DNA from: Batillaria attramentaria
Taxonomy: Eukaryota; Mollusca; Gastropoda; Batillariidae
Assembly: GCA_018292915.2 (NCBI GenBank)
Contig: JACVVK020000195.1
Span: 917,501 to 981,500 of the forward strand
Reading direction: 5' to 3'
Length of the DNA stretch: 64,000 nt
Shown here: positions 45,713-56,978 of the stretch, one piece after another
Layout: every line of letters starts with the position of its first letter
How positions within the stretch are numbered: position 1 is the first letter of the stretch
Notes under the pieces: generated by a model
Databases searched by the model: none
The model's input: only the letters and a program-made list of their open reading frames with translations
What the model was told of the DNA's origin: nothing
Translations under genes and position numbers: made by a program

Positions 45713-45920
45713 CGGGGAGCCGGGGTGGCCGAACGGTAGAGCGTTGGACTTTCAATGCTCGGGTCGTGAGTTGGACTCCCGGCTGGGGCCCAATATTTGT
45801 GCCATCCCCGTACCGGGGGCCGTAACGTTAACGTTACGGCCCCCGGTACGGGGATGTATTTGTGCTGGCCTTTTTCCCGTTGCCCCGTCTTTGATACATG
45901 TATCACCCTTACGTGGTGAC
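45713..45920 (+). mobile_element. SINE family B copy interrupted by a 54-bp palindrome
   Basis: tRNA-like head GGGGAGCCGGGGTGGCCGAA with TCGGGTCGTGAGTTGGACTC (B box mutated), then ATATTTGTGC, the palindromic insert, a second TATTTGTGCTGGCC, and the body TTGCCCCGTCTTTGATAC. Confidence 0.85.
45803..45856. mobile_element. 54-bp perfect palindromic insertion with 9-bp target duplication
   Basis: The 54 bases equal their own reverse complement exactly, with half-site CATCCCCGTACCGGGGGCCG and centre GTTAAC. TATTTGTGC flanks both sides (45794-45802 and 45857-45865) and occurs once in intact SINE-B copies, so it is a target-site duplication. No known element is assigned. Confidence 0.8.
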
Positions 45921-46096
45921 CCCCCCCCCCAAAAAAACAAAAAACAAAAAAACAACAACCAAAAAACAAAACAAAACATGATTGGCCTTTAAGATTAACC
46001 CTTAGGAAGCTGAAACACCGGCTGCTTCTGATCGAAGTGGTAGTCCAGGGTTCCATTACCATACTGCCAGAAGAAGGGAAACCTGACCCCAATGAA

Positions 46097-46097
<1 letters not shown>

Positions 46098-46165
<68 letters not shown>
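46098..46165. repeat. (TG)n next to exon-1 donor of sulfotransferase copy 2
   Basis: TG repeats about 20 bases 3' of the donor in transcript terms, where they read (CA)n. Confidence 0.95.
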
Positions 46166-46169
<4 letters not shown>

Positions 46170-46396
46170 GCACTTTATGTACTTACCGGTTTTTGGATAT
46201 CCAGCGATGATGACGTCACTGGACTTGAGATCCGCATCTTTGAGGTCGCGAAGGTGCTGACGCCAGTCTCGGTTTTCCACGTACACTGGACACAAGATGT
46301 CGCCACCATGGCCGAAACAGATGTCGTTCCCAAACTTGTCTTTCAGCTCCACGTGTCGTGTTGCCATTCTTTCACGAATAAATTCAAGTTGCAGCC

Positions 46397-46398
<2 letters not shown>

Positions 46399-46455
<57 letters not shown>
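46399..46455. repeat. (GA)n microsatellite
   Basis: On the minus strand (CT)n ending CTCTCAGCAG, a plausible acceptor for the exon that carries the copy-2 start codon. Confidence 0.95.
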
Positions 46456-46461
<6 letters not shown>

Positions 46462-46530
46462 TTATGCATGATGATGTGGATGAAGATGACTGTATGAGGT
46501 CCGTGTGGTTTGAGACAGTCGGAGTTTGCT
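46455..46530 (-). mobile_element. SINE family A 3' fragment (reverse orientation)
   Basis: The minus strand reads CAAACCACACGGACCTCATA then ATCATCATGCATAATAAAAA, as in the 3' part of family A. Confidence 0.65.
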
Positions 46531-46579
46531 TTTCGTTCATAGGATATGTTTTGGAATACTTTTTTTTTGTTAAAAAAAA

Positions 46580-46676
<97 letters not shown>

Positions 46677-46697
46677 CCAGAGAGAGAGAGAGAGACT
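46580..46697. repeat. (TG)n then (GA)n compound microsatellite
   Basis: Two adjacent dinucleotide tracts upstream of sulfotransferase copy 2. Confidence 0.95.
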
Positions 46698-47009
46698 CAC
46701 CCGGTCACTGGTGCAATTTTTCAAGAGAGAAGCTACCGACAAGCTGTGTAACGTAACTTCAGCCCAATCTGCACTTCCACCGTTCTCCACACCTCAGTCG
46801 CACAAACCTCGAGCGTCGCAGCTACAAGGTCGGTTTCCAAAGCTGCTCCACTGCCCTTTGATCAACGACTTTGAACTGAGACTGTACAAGACGCGTCACA
46901 TCGCGAAAACAACCCACAAGTTCGGTTAGACTGGCGTAGACACACCGCTTGACACAGTTTTGTGATATCACACGCTTTGCAAAACAGCACGGCCGTGCTA
47001 TCTGCACAA

Positions 47010-47801
47010 TTCTCAGGTCAAGGTCAGCGGTGTATGCAGCAAAAGGCCCAACGACGTAGGGAGGTAGGCATGTCAGACAAGTTTGTGTGGTATTTGGTGT
47101 CTAGTTAGAATCAAGCGGCTAGTTAGTTCCGTTTTGCACTTCAGACTACCCGGAGAACGGGGCACTGATAACAGGGCATTTCTGTGGGAACAGTACTGAT
47201 AGGACACATGTCCTGGTTCACGGACCGAAAAAAGTATACGACAATTATCCGGAATCATGACCTGGTTAGTTAGTTAGTTAGCCACTTAGGGCCCAACGCC
47301 GCGAAAGCAACAAAGACCATTTCGCACTGATTAATTAATTAATTTTTTTTATGCAACTCTTGTTACCTCAACAGTAAGATCTTCCATTTTACAAGTATAC
47401 AGAACTGAACAGATATACACACACTCACGCGCACACGCACGCGCACACATACGCACATGCACACACTCAGAGATAATTGTAAAACAAGAAAATATGTGTC
47501 CAGTTGTCTGTTTATTGTACATTGAGGAAACAACATTCACGCCCTTTGTATTGCTGAAGCAGAAATTACACAGCAAAAAACAACAACAACAAAAAAATGA
47601 AAAAAAGTTTTTAAAAAAGTCAAAAAAAAACCCAAAAACATTTCGCGACTAACACACATGAGGAAATACACATTTCTGAAGCAACAAAAATAGCAACCAG
47701 TACTGCAAGTTTTGAGTGACAGCGTGCTGACCACACGTAACACACACGTGCGCAAGCCAGTGATCCGGGGGAAAAGTATAAAAGCTCCATTAAACTTAAT
47801 A

Positions 47802-47855
<54 letters not shown>

Positions 47856-48100
47856 TCAGACTTTTTTTTAAATTGCATAGACCTTTGGTCCATTACAATG
47901 GAGTGAGCGAACTCATCCATTGAAGACATTGCAATAAATACACCAAAAACAAAAACCAGCAGACACATAATTATTCAAAACACAGGTAATTTTGCACACT
48001 ACAGCTCAAAATCGACCAGACTACATAATTCTAAATATCACACAAATACAGACAGCACAGACACATCAGACGATTTAAAATGTTTTTTAAATTAAAAAAA
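47010..48100. other. Intergenic interval, no gene recognised
   Basis: Holds a LINE tail fragment (47259-47335) and a (GA)n tract at about 47804-47852. Open frames here are low-complexity and are not supported. Confidence 0.5.
47259..47335 (-). mobile_element. LINE 3' tail fragment with (TTAG)n
   Basis: GGTTAGTTAGTTAGTTAGCC, then TTAGGGCCCAACGCCGCG and AGCAACAAAGACCATTTCGC. Confidence 0.65.
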
Positions 48101-48104
48101 AAAA

Positions 48105-48217
48105 GTAACTGCGACTCCTGCGGCTGTTCATAATACAGACAACGCTGACAGACCGAAGTCCGTTTAAAACACTCCGTGCCACTTAAAGGTCTACAATCTT
48201 AACAAAAAGCTACAAAC

Positions 48218-48281
<64 letters not shown>

Positions 48282-48710
48282 AAAATTGTAACTACGACTC
48301 CTGCGACTGTTCATAATGCAGGCAACGCTGACAGATACCAGCGCCACTTAAAGGTCTGCAACCTCAACAAAAAGCCACAAACTTCTTTTCTTTTTTTTTT
48401 TAATCTGCGAATGGGCATAATGCAGGCAACTCTGTCACAGTTGCAGAGTTTTAAGCACTTCGGAGACCCTTATAAAACCAAAGCGTGCGTTTGTAGTGAC
48501 TTCGTTGTGATTTTAGTCAATGAGCGAGAAACTTCACTGTGTACAGCGTCTAGCGAGTGCTGTGTGCCGCATGAGAAGACTGCGATCTTTCCCGCTCAGT
48601 GACAGAACGCAAAATGAGCTGTGAAATCAGGCTGCCCTTGGCTTTCATAGAGGTTTCAGGGACGCGGAAAAAACTGTAACTATGCACTTTGCACAGTCGG
48701 ATATTTTTTT
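48105..48710 (+). repeat. Dispersed repeat family R, long copy
   Basis: Begins with two partial units of ACTTAAAGGTCT.CAA.CT.AA with a (TG)n between them. It continues with CTTCGGAGACC, GAGCGAGAAAC, GAGCTGTGAAATCAG and GGTTTCAGGGACGC, and ends at GCACAGTCGG. The same order occurs at 58365-59030. Confidence 0.75.
48217..48278. repeat. (TG)n microsatellite
   Basis: Inside repeat R. Confidence 0.97.
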
Positions 48711-49249
48711 AAATTCATTTTTTAATCACACTGTTTGTGGCTTTTTTGTGCAGAGATTCCAGACCTTTAAGGTATGAGCCGATTTGTGACTTTGACGACA
48801 ACCAAACAAAAAAAAGCTCTGTAGCTGATAGGCAACTCGTGCAGTCAGTACATTCAATACACAAGCTGGTCTGGCTTCTCCAAAGCAAACAGCGGACTGG
48901 TAACTTGATTTAAGAGAAACAGCTCCTGTGTATTGCATGGTTCCTGTGTGCTGCACGGTGTGTGGTAAAAATGGAAGGGAGTGTTTCTGGTGCTGTTCCG
49001 CTCTAAATACAACCAAGACAGAGTGTTTGCAAGGAGTAGCACCGAGTGTTGTCATTTCCGAATTTAAAGATCTGCAATCTCAACAAAACGCCACAGACAC
49101 TGTGTTTGAGGAAAAAAACACCCCAACAACAACACCCCCCCCCCCCAAAAAAAAAACCCCCAACAACAACAAAACACAACAACAACAAAAAACAACAACA
49201 ACAACAACAACAAAAAACACCCCCCCCCCCCAAAAAAAAAAACAAAAAA

Positions 49250-49325
49250 AAAACGTGCCGACGCGCTTCCCCCAGAGTAAGCAGCTCGAATTTCCAGAGA
49301 GAGATGATAAATAGTAAAAAAAAAT
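49250..49325 (-). mobile_element. SINE family C 3' fragment
   Basis: GCCGACGCGCTTCCCCC, GCAGCTCGAATTTCCAGAGA, then an A-rich end. It abuts the GIMAP-like stop codon. Confidence 0.55.
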
Positions 49326-49330
49326 AAAAA

Positions 49331-52300
49331 TTACAGTCGCTCGAGCAGGTTATACACGGCCCGGACAGGCGCAGTAACATACCTGACAGCTTGACCCAAA
49401 TACCCCGGCTCTGCTCTAACTACTTCGTTTCTCACTCTCCGCAACTCTTCTTCATGTCGACGCCTCCTAAGCTCTTCTTCAAGTTCTTCTTTTTCTTTTT
49501 GCCATCGTCGGCTCCATTCCCTCCACTCCGCCTCACGGCGCCTTTCCCTCTGACGCTCTTTTTGTTCTTCTTCCAGTTCTTTGCGCCTTTGTCGTTCTTC
49601 CAGAACCTGTCGCTTCAAACACTCTTGACGGACCGTCTCTTCCAGTCTTCTTTTTTCTTCTTCCTGTTTCTGCTTTTCTAGTTCCTGTTTCAGTTTCTGT
49701 AACTCTTCCTGCTTCCTCTCTTCTGCCTGTTGCATCTCGCGAATTCGCTCTGTCTCAACCCGCTCCAGCTCTTCCGCCTGTTTCTTCTTCTCCTCTTCGG
49801 CGTCTTCCGCTTCCTTCTTCAGCTGTTGAACGTACCCGTGGCCTTCTAATTCTCTCTTATCGCACATTTCCAGTCGTCTGGCAACCTCCCTCTCCAAACT
49901 TTCCCCGACCATCGTGTATCTCGGACAAACGTACGGCTTGTTCTCATTTTGAGCGCTCATCCGCTGGACCATTCTGAGCAAGGCCTCAGTTTGAGGCTGA
50001 AGATCTCCAGCGCGGTTATTGAAAATGACGGTCCTGTTGCCGCACTCACGAAGAATGGCCACCAGCGACTTTGGAGCTTCTGCCAGAAACTCTTCGAACG
50101 TTACCTCGTCATGTTCAAGATCGTCCCCGCCCGCGAAAAGAACGATGGTGTATTTGGCGATGGTCTCGTCAAACAATTCCTTGATGCGTGTGTAAACTTT
50201 GGCTTCCTCCTTAGTGAAGCGACCGACCTTCACAACGTAGAGTATGGCGTGGGGTCCAGGGTGCAGGCCGACCACAGCCTGCACGATTTTTGCGCTTACT
50301 TCCTCGCGAGGTCTGTTTGTGTCACACAGACCGGGCGAGTCCATGATCTGAAAAGACGGACAAACAAGGCAGTGGTCAGACCAGAAGGACCAAAAGGAAA
50401 CATTTTCATGAGATCCACCATCCCCTTAAAACAAAACAAAACAAAACAAAACAAAACAAAACAAACAAAAATGAACAAGAACAACAGCAACAACGAAAAA
50501 CACCCTTGCCACAACAAGCACGCATTTTTCGTGGCAGACCACAAAGCTGCCACAAAAAGATGCATGCATGCTGCGGGTCTGTTTATGCACGGGGAACAAC
50601 TCATGCAGGCAATAATCTCTAATCAGGCTGAAAATGTACTGTGCTGGTGAATGCGACAGTTTTCACCGCTTCTGTGCACACTGTGAAATAACACGGGGAC
50701 CTCAAAGTTGTTCGCTACCGTCCACTTTCCTTGCCACCGAGTATTTTTTTTCCTTCTTAGGTATCACTTAGCTCGGCTCGGTCTCGGTTAGCCCGATTTG
50801 GGCGTCGTCGTAGGGGCTAAGAGTAGCGCGGACCCGGTACAGGGATGCCGGAATTACAACTTGGGACTCATAGCTTAGCTTCCGGACATGCGACTCGGGA
50901 CTCATAGCTTAGGCTACGTGACACAGATGCAAATCTGGGGGAAAACGCTATATATTCCTCTTACACTTAACGCTGCAGATGACACCCTAGAAATGCTTTA
51001 AAATTTACAAAAAAAATTCACAAAAATCAGGCAGCCATAGACTCATGCGTAGAGGAAATTTAAACAAATTCCAATATTCCGTTTTTTGGCAATGTTGGCA
51101 GCGACCACATACCCCCTCATTCCACGGTCGTCTGCTGGCTCCTGTGCCAGCTGCGCATGAATACAAATAGTCCACAAGCCAGCCTCATTTTCCCCTAATT
51201 TTACTATTACCTGGCATGAAACTTGTTTACAAAGCCAACAAAAAGCACCAGATTGCCATTTTTTTTACTCTGCACACAAATTTTAAAAGGGGCAAAGATT
51301 TTCTACTATATTTAGCCGAGTTCTTACTACATGCCCCCGGAAGCTAATACCGTCACGTAATCTGTTAAAGCTTCCGGAAATGCAACTCGGGACTCACCTC
51401 GATAAGTCGCCCAGTCGTTTCCGTCCGATGCAGTTCGCATGTCGCTGTAGCGGAATGTAAGCTGGTCTTGGCTGTAAAGAATTTGCCTCCGAGAATTGTG
51501 TTTCCTGTCGTGCTTTTCCCGCTTCCAGTCTTTCCGATGAGGAAAAGTCGGAACTGTTCGGGAGAATCCCCTAAAGACAAAACGAAACGAGGAGAAATAA
51601 GAATCACTCAGCAGCAAAACTAGTGTTAGCCAATAATGATTTTATTACCCTGCCATTCAGAGCGGCAGCAGGTACCTCAGAATCGCACAAGGGTTCATCG
51701 GTGAATCTGACTATAACAACCAGTTTCAGTTTGTACTTTTTAGCAACAGACAGTATTGTTGGAACACACCAATGAAGATAAAGGAGATATACAGATTATG
51801 TATCCCGCCCTCTTCAGTTGAAATTGATCATATGAAAAGAAGTTGTCCAAGTTCAAAACACCAGTTAGGAAAAATATCCATGTGCATTCAAGAAGATCCT
51901 CAAGCAGTCAAACGACTCAACGGTATGCACATGTGCGGTCTGCTGTGGCCCCCGGGGAGCCGGGGTGGCCGAATGGTAGAGCGTTGGACTCTCAATGCTC
52001 GGGTCGTGAGTTCGAATCCCGCCGGCTGGGGCCAAATATTTGTGCTGGCCTTTTTTCTCGTTGCCCCGTCTTTGATATCACCCTTATGTGGTGGAAAAGG
52101 ACGTTAAACTCCCAAACACCCACCCATCCGCTGTGAACCCCCCCCCCCCTTTTTGGGGGTGGGGGAGGGTGGTGGGGGGGGGGTGGTGGGATGCCTTGGA
52201 GACAACAACAACAACATAAGTACATGATTGTATCACCTGACTCCTTCGCGCCTGCATCACTGAAGGCCTCTGCATCATCAGCCTGGGTGTCCAGGGCCGG

Positions 52301-55300
52301 AGATATGGGTACAGCTGTATCAGTTTGTTCAGGAACGTCTTCGTCACTCTCGGCTTGGCTGTTGTCTGACACACCAGACATTTGCGGATCAGTTTGTTTT
52401 GGAACCTGTTCCACAGACTGGGTTTGGTCGCTGTCTGACACACCAGACATTTGCGGATCAGTTTGTTTTGGAACCTGTTCCACAGACTGGGTTTGGTCGC
52501 TGTCTGACACACCAGACATTTGCGGATCAGTTTGTTTTGGAACCTGTTCCACAGACTGGGTTTGGTCGCTGTCTGACACACCAGACATTTGCGGATCAGT
52601 TTGTTTTGGAACCTGTTCCACAGACTGGGTTTGGTCGCTGTCTGACACACCAGACATTTGCGGATCAGTTTGTTTTGGAACCTGTTCCACAGACTGGGTT
52701 TGGTCGCTGTCTGACACACCAGACATTTGCGGATCAGTTTGTTTTGGAACCTGTTCCACAGACTGGGTTTGGTCGCTGTCTGACACACCAGACATTTGCG
52801 GATCAGTTTGTTTTGGAACCTGTTCCACAGACTGGGTTTGGTCGCTGTCTGACACACCAGACATTTGCGGATCAGTTTGTTTTGGAACCTGTTCCACAGA
52901 CTGGGTTTGGTCGCTGTCTGACACACCAGACATTTGCGGATCAGTTTGTTTTGGAACCTGTTCCACAGACTGGGTTTGGTCGCTGTCTGACACACCAGAC
53001 ATTTGCGGATCAGTTTGTTTTGGAACCTGTTCCACAGACTGGGTTTGGTCGCTGTCTGACACACCAGACATTTGCGGATCAGTTTGTTTTGGAACCTGTT
53101 CCACAGACTGGGTTTGGTCGCTGTCTGACACACCAGACATTTGCGGATCAGTTTGTTTTGGAACCTGTTCCACAGACTGGGTTTGGTCGCTGTCTGACAC
53201 ACCAGACATTTGCGGATCAGTTTGTTTTGGAACCTGTTCCACAGACTGGGTTTGGTCGCTGTCTGACACACCAGACATTTGCGGATCAGTTTGTTTTGGA
53301 ACCTGTTCCACAGACTGGGTTTGGTCGCTGTCTGACACACCAGACATTTGCGGATCAGTTTGTTTTGGAACCTGTTCCACAGACTGGGTTTGGTCGCTGT
53401 CTGACACACCAGACATTTGCGGATCAGTTTGTTTTGGAACCTGTTCCACAGACTGGGTTTGGTCGCTGTCTGACACACCAGACATTTGCGGGTCAGTTTG
53501 TTTTGGAACCTGTTCCACAGACTGGGTTTGGTCGCTGTCTGACACACCAGACATTTGCGGGTCAGTTTGTTTTGAAATCTGTTCCACAGACTGGGTTTGG
53601 TCGCTGTCTGACACACCAGACATTTGCGGATCAGTTTGTTTTGGAACCTGTTCCACAGACTGGGTTTGGTCGCTGTCTGACACACCAGACATTTGCGGAT
53701 CAGTTTGTTTTGGAACCTGTTCCACAGACTGGGTTTGGTCGCTGTCTGACACACCAGACATTTGCGGATCAGTTTGTTTTGGAACCTGTTCCACAGACTG
53801 GGTTTGGTCGCTGTCTGACACACCAGACATTTGCGGATCAGTTTGTTTTGGAACCTGTTCCACAGACTGGGTTTGGTCGCTGTCTGACACACCAGACATT
53901 TGCGGATCAGTTTGTTTTGGAACCTGTTCCACAGACTGGGTTTGGTCGCTGTCTGACACACCAGACATTTGCGGATCAGTTTGTTTTGGAACCTGTTCCA
54001 CAGACTGGGTTTGGTCGCTGTCTGACACACCAGACATTTGCGGATCAGTTTGTTTTGGAACCTGTTCCACAGACTGGGTTTGGTCGCTGTCTGACACACC
54101 AGACATTTGCGGATCAGTTTGTTTTGGAACCTGTTCCACAGACTGGGTTTGGTCGCTGTCTGACACACCAGACATTTGCGGATCAGTTTGTTTTGGAACC
54201 TGTTCCACAGACTGGGTTTGGTCGCTGTCTGACACACCAGACATTTGCGGGTCAGTTTGTTTTGGAACCTGTTCCACAGACTGGGTTTGGTCGCTGTCTG
54301 ACACACCAGACATTTGCGGGTCAGTTTGTTTTGGAACCTGTTCCACAGACTGGGTTTGGTCGCTGTCTGACACACCAGACATTTGCGGGTCAGTTTGTTT
54401 TGGAATCTGTTCCACAGACTGGGTTTGGTCGCTGTCTGACACACCAGACATTTGCGGATCAGTTTGTTTTGGAACCTGTTCCACAGACTGGGTTTGGTCG
54501 CTGTCTGACACACCAGACATTTGCGGATCAGTTTGTTTTGGAACCTGTTCCACAGACTGGGTTTGGTCGCTGTCTGACACACCAGACATTTGCGGATCAG
54601 TTTGTTTTGGAACCTGTTCCACAGACTGGGTTTGGTCGCTGTCTGACACACCAGACATTTGCGGATCAGTTTGTTTTGGAACCTGTTCCACAGACTGGGT
54701 TTGGTCGCTGTCTGACACACCAGACATTTGCGGATCAGTTTGTTTTGGAACCTGTTCCACAGACTGGGTTTGGTCGCTGTCTGACACACCAGACATTTGC
54801 GGATCAGTTTGTTTTGGAACCTGTTCCACAGACTGGGTTTGGTCGCTGTCTGACACACCAGACATTTGCGGATCAGTTTGTTTTGGAACCTGTTCCACAG
54901 ACTGGGTTTGGTCGCTGTCTGACACACCAGACATTTGCGGATCAGTTTGTTTTGGAACCTGTTCCACAGACTGGGTTTGGTCGCTGTCTGACACACCAGA
55001 CATTTGCGGATCAGTTTGTTTTGGAACCTGTTCCACAGACTGGGTTTGGTCGCTGTCTGACACACCAGACATTTGCGGATCAGTTTGTTTTGGAACCTGT
55101 TCCACAGACTGGGTTTGGTCGCTGTCTGACACACCAGACATTTGCGGATCAGTTTGTTTTGGAACCTGTTCCACAGACTGGGTTTGGTCGCTGTCTGACA
55201 CACCAGACATTTGCGGATCAGTTTGTTTTGGAACCTGTTCCACAGACTGGGTTTGGTCGCTGTCTGACACACCAGACATTTGCGGATCAGTTTGTTTTGG

Positions 55301-56893
55301 AACCTGTTCCACAGACTGGGTTTGGTCGCTGTCTGACACACCAGACATTTGCGGATCAGTTTGTTTTGGAACCTGTTCCACAGACTGGGTTTGGTCGCTG
55401 TCTGACACACCAGACATTTGCGGATCAGTTTGTTTTGGAACCTGTTCCACAGACTGGGTTTGGTCGCTGTCTGACACACCAGACATTTGCGGATCAGTTT
55501 GTTTTGGAACCTGTTCCACAGACTGGGTTTGGTCGCTGTCTGACACACCAGACATTTGCGGATCAGTTTGTTTTGGAACCTGTTCCACAGACTGGGTTTG
55601 GTCGCTGTCTGACACACCAGACATTTGCGGATCAGTTTGTTTTGGAACCTGTTCCACAGACTGGGTTTGGTCGCTGTCTGACACACCAGACATTTGCGGA
55701 TCAGTTTGTTTTGGAACCTGTTCCACAGACTGGGTTTGGTCGCTGTCTGACACACCAGACATTTGCGGATCAGTTTGTTTTGGAACCTGTTCCACAGACT
55801 GGGTTTGGTCGCTGTCTGACACACCAGACATTTGCGGATCAGTTTGTTTTGGAACCTGTTCCACAGACTGGGTTTGGTCGCTGTCTGACACACCAGACAT
55901 TTGCGGATCAGTTTGTTTTGGAACCTGTTCTACAGACTGGGTTTGGTCGCTGTCTGACACACCAGACATTTGCGGGTCAGTTTGTTTTGAAATCTGTTCC
56001 ACAGACTGGGTTTGGTCGCTGTCTGACACACCAGACATTTGCGGATCAGTTTGTTTTGGAACCTGTTCCACAGACTGGGTTTGGTCGCTGTCTGACACAC
56101 CAGACATTTGCGGATCAGTTTGTTTCGGTATCTGTTCCACAGACTGGGCTTGGCCGTCTGTCTCAGCAGGCATTTGCAGATCAGTTTGGTTTGGAACCTG
56201 TTCATAAGACTTTGCTCGGCCGTCTGTCTGACCAAGCATTTGCGGATCAGATTGTTCTGAAATCTGTTCAACAGACTCGGCTTGGTCGCTGTCTGACACA
56301 CCAGGCATTTGCGGATCAGTTTGCTCTGGAACCTGCTCTTCAGACTGGGCTTGGCCGTCTGTCGCATCAGGCATTTGCGGATCAGTTTGTCTTGGAACCT
56401 GTCCCACAGACTGGGCTTGGCCGTCTGTCTGACCAGGCATTTGCGGATCAGTTTGTCTTGGAACCTGTTCCACAGACTGGGCTTGGCTGTCTTTCTCACC
56501 AGGTATTTCCGGATCAGTTTGGTTTGGAACCTGTTCTTCAGACTGGGTTTCGTGTGACGCATATGGCGTTTGCGTAGCAGCAGGGTCGTTGTTCAGTCGT
56601 CCTATCGCTGCATTCAGACGCAGGCAGCTGGCCGAGGACAGTAGACCCGGCTTCTGAAAGTTCTCCGTCACGTCCTGAACAGAGAGGTGGCGCAGATCGT
56701 CCAGTGTGGAGAGGCCATGCTCTTCCAGAATGCCGACAGTCTCTGGCACCAGACCCTCTTGTAGACTCCACGTCCGAACCTCAGTGACTGACAATGACAC
56801 TCACAATGAGACTTTATTCTTCAAGTGTAAAAAAAAGGTTTTTCTTTTTTTATTTTCTGTATTGTCCTAGCTACATACTACTGAAAAACTAAG

Positions 56894-56978
<85 letters not shown>

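Larger units (their letters stand above)
35152..46367 (-). pseudogene. Cytosolic sulfotransferase copy 2, six exons, frame-disrupted
   Basis: Exons 46367-46187, 45137-44959, 44123-43973, 37329-37230, 36736-36555 and 35262-35152. The start ATG 46367 gives MATRHVELKDKFGND. Motifs: AGYPKTG-THW (PAPS 5'-phosphosulfate loop), STHLMLHHLP (a conserved His position), VWEKKVKVVYLLRNPKD and FGDWFDY, then IFRKG-EVGDWKNW. Exons 1 to 3 are clean. Relative to copy 1, exon 4 has lost one base (before WEREMEGTEV), exon 5 has gained one in a GGG run, and exon 6 has gained a T in a TTTT run; each moves the frame and creates early stops. A 6.1-kb LINE occupies intron 3. The exon 2 acceptor lies about 100 bases from a SINE-C. 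A (CT)n tract could serve as the polypyrimidine tract upstream of exon 1. It is a pseudogene, or a gene with sequence errors. Confidence 0.75.
49050..50951. repeat. Segmental duplication, copy 1
   Basis: Matches 61410-63361 through a repeat-R end, a SINE-C fragment, the last GIMAP-like exon, and about 600 bases of intron including (AAAAC)n. Local differences are simple-repeat expansions and scattered substitutions. Confidence 0.85.

Noticed and set aside
52191..56577. Giant plus-strand ORFs (1338 and 1392 codons) over the 69-bp array, and a second minus-strand ORF of 1269 codons
   Set aside because: They are alternative frames of the minisatellite. Only the minus-strand frame with core SVEQVPKQTDP joins in phase to a start exon and to the GTPase exons.
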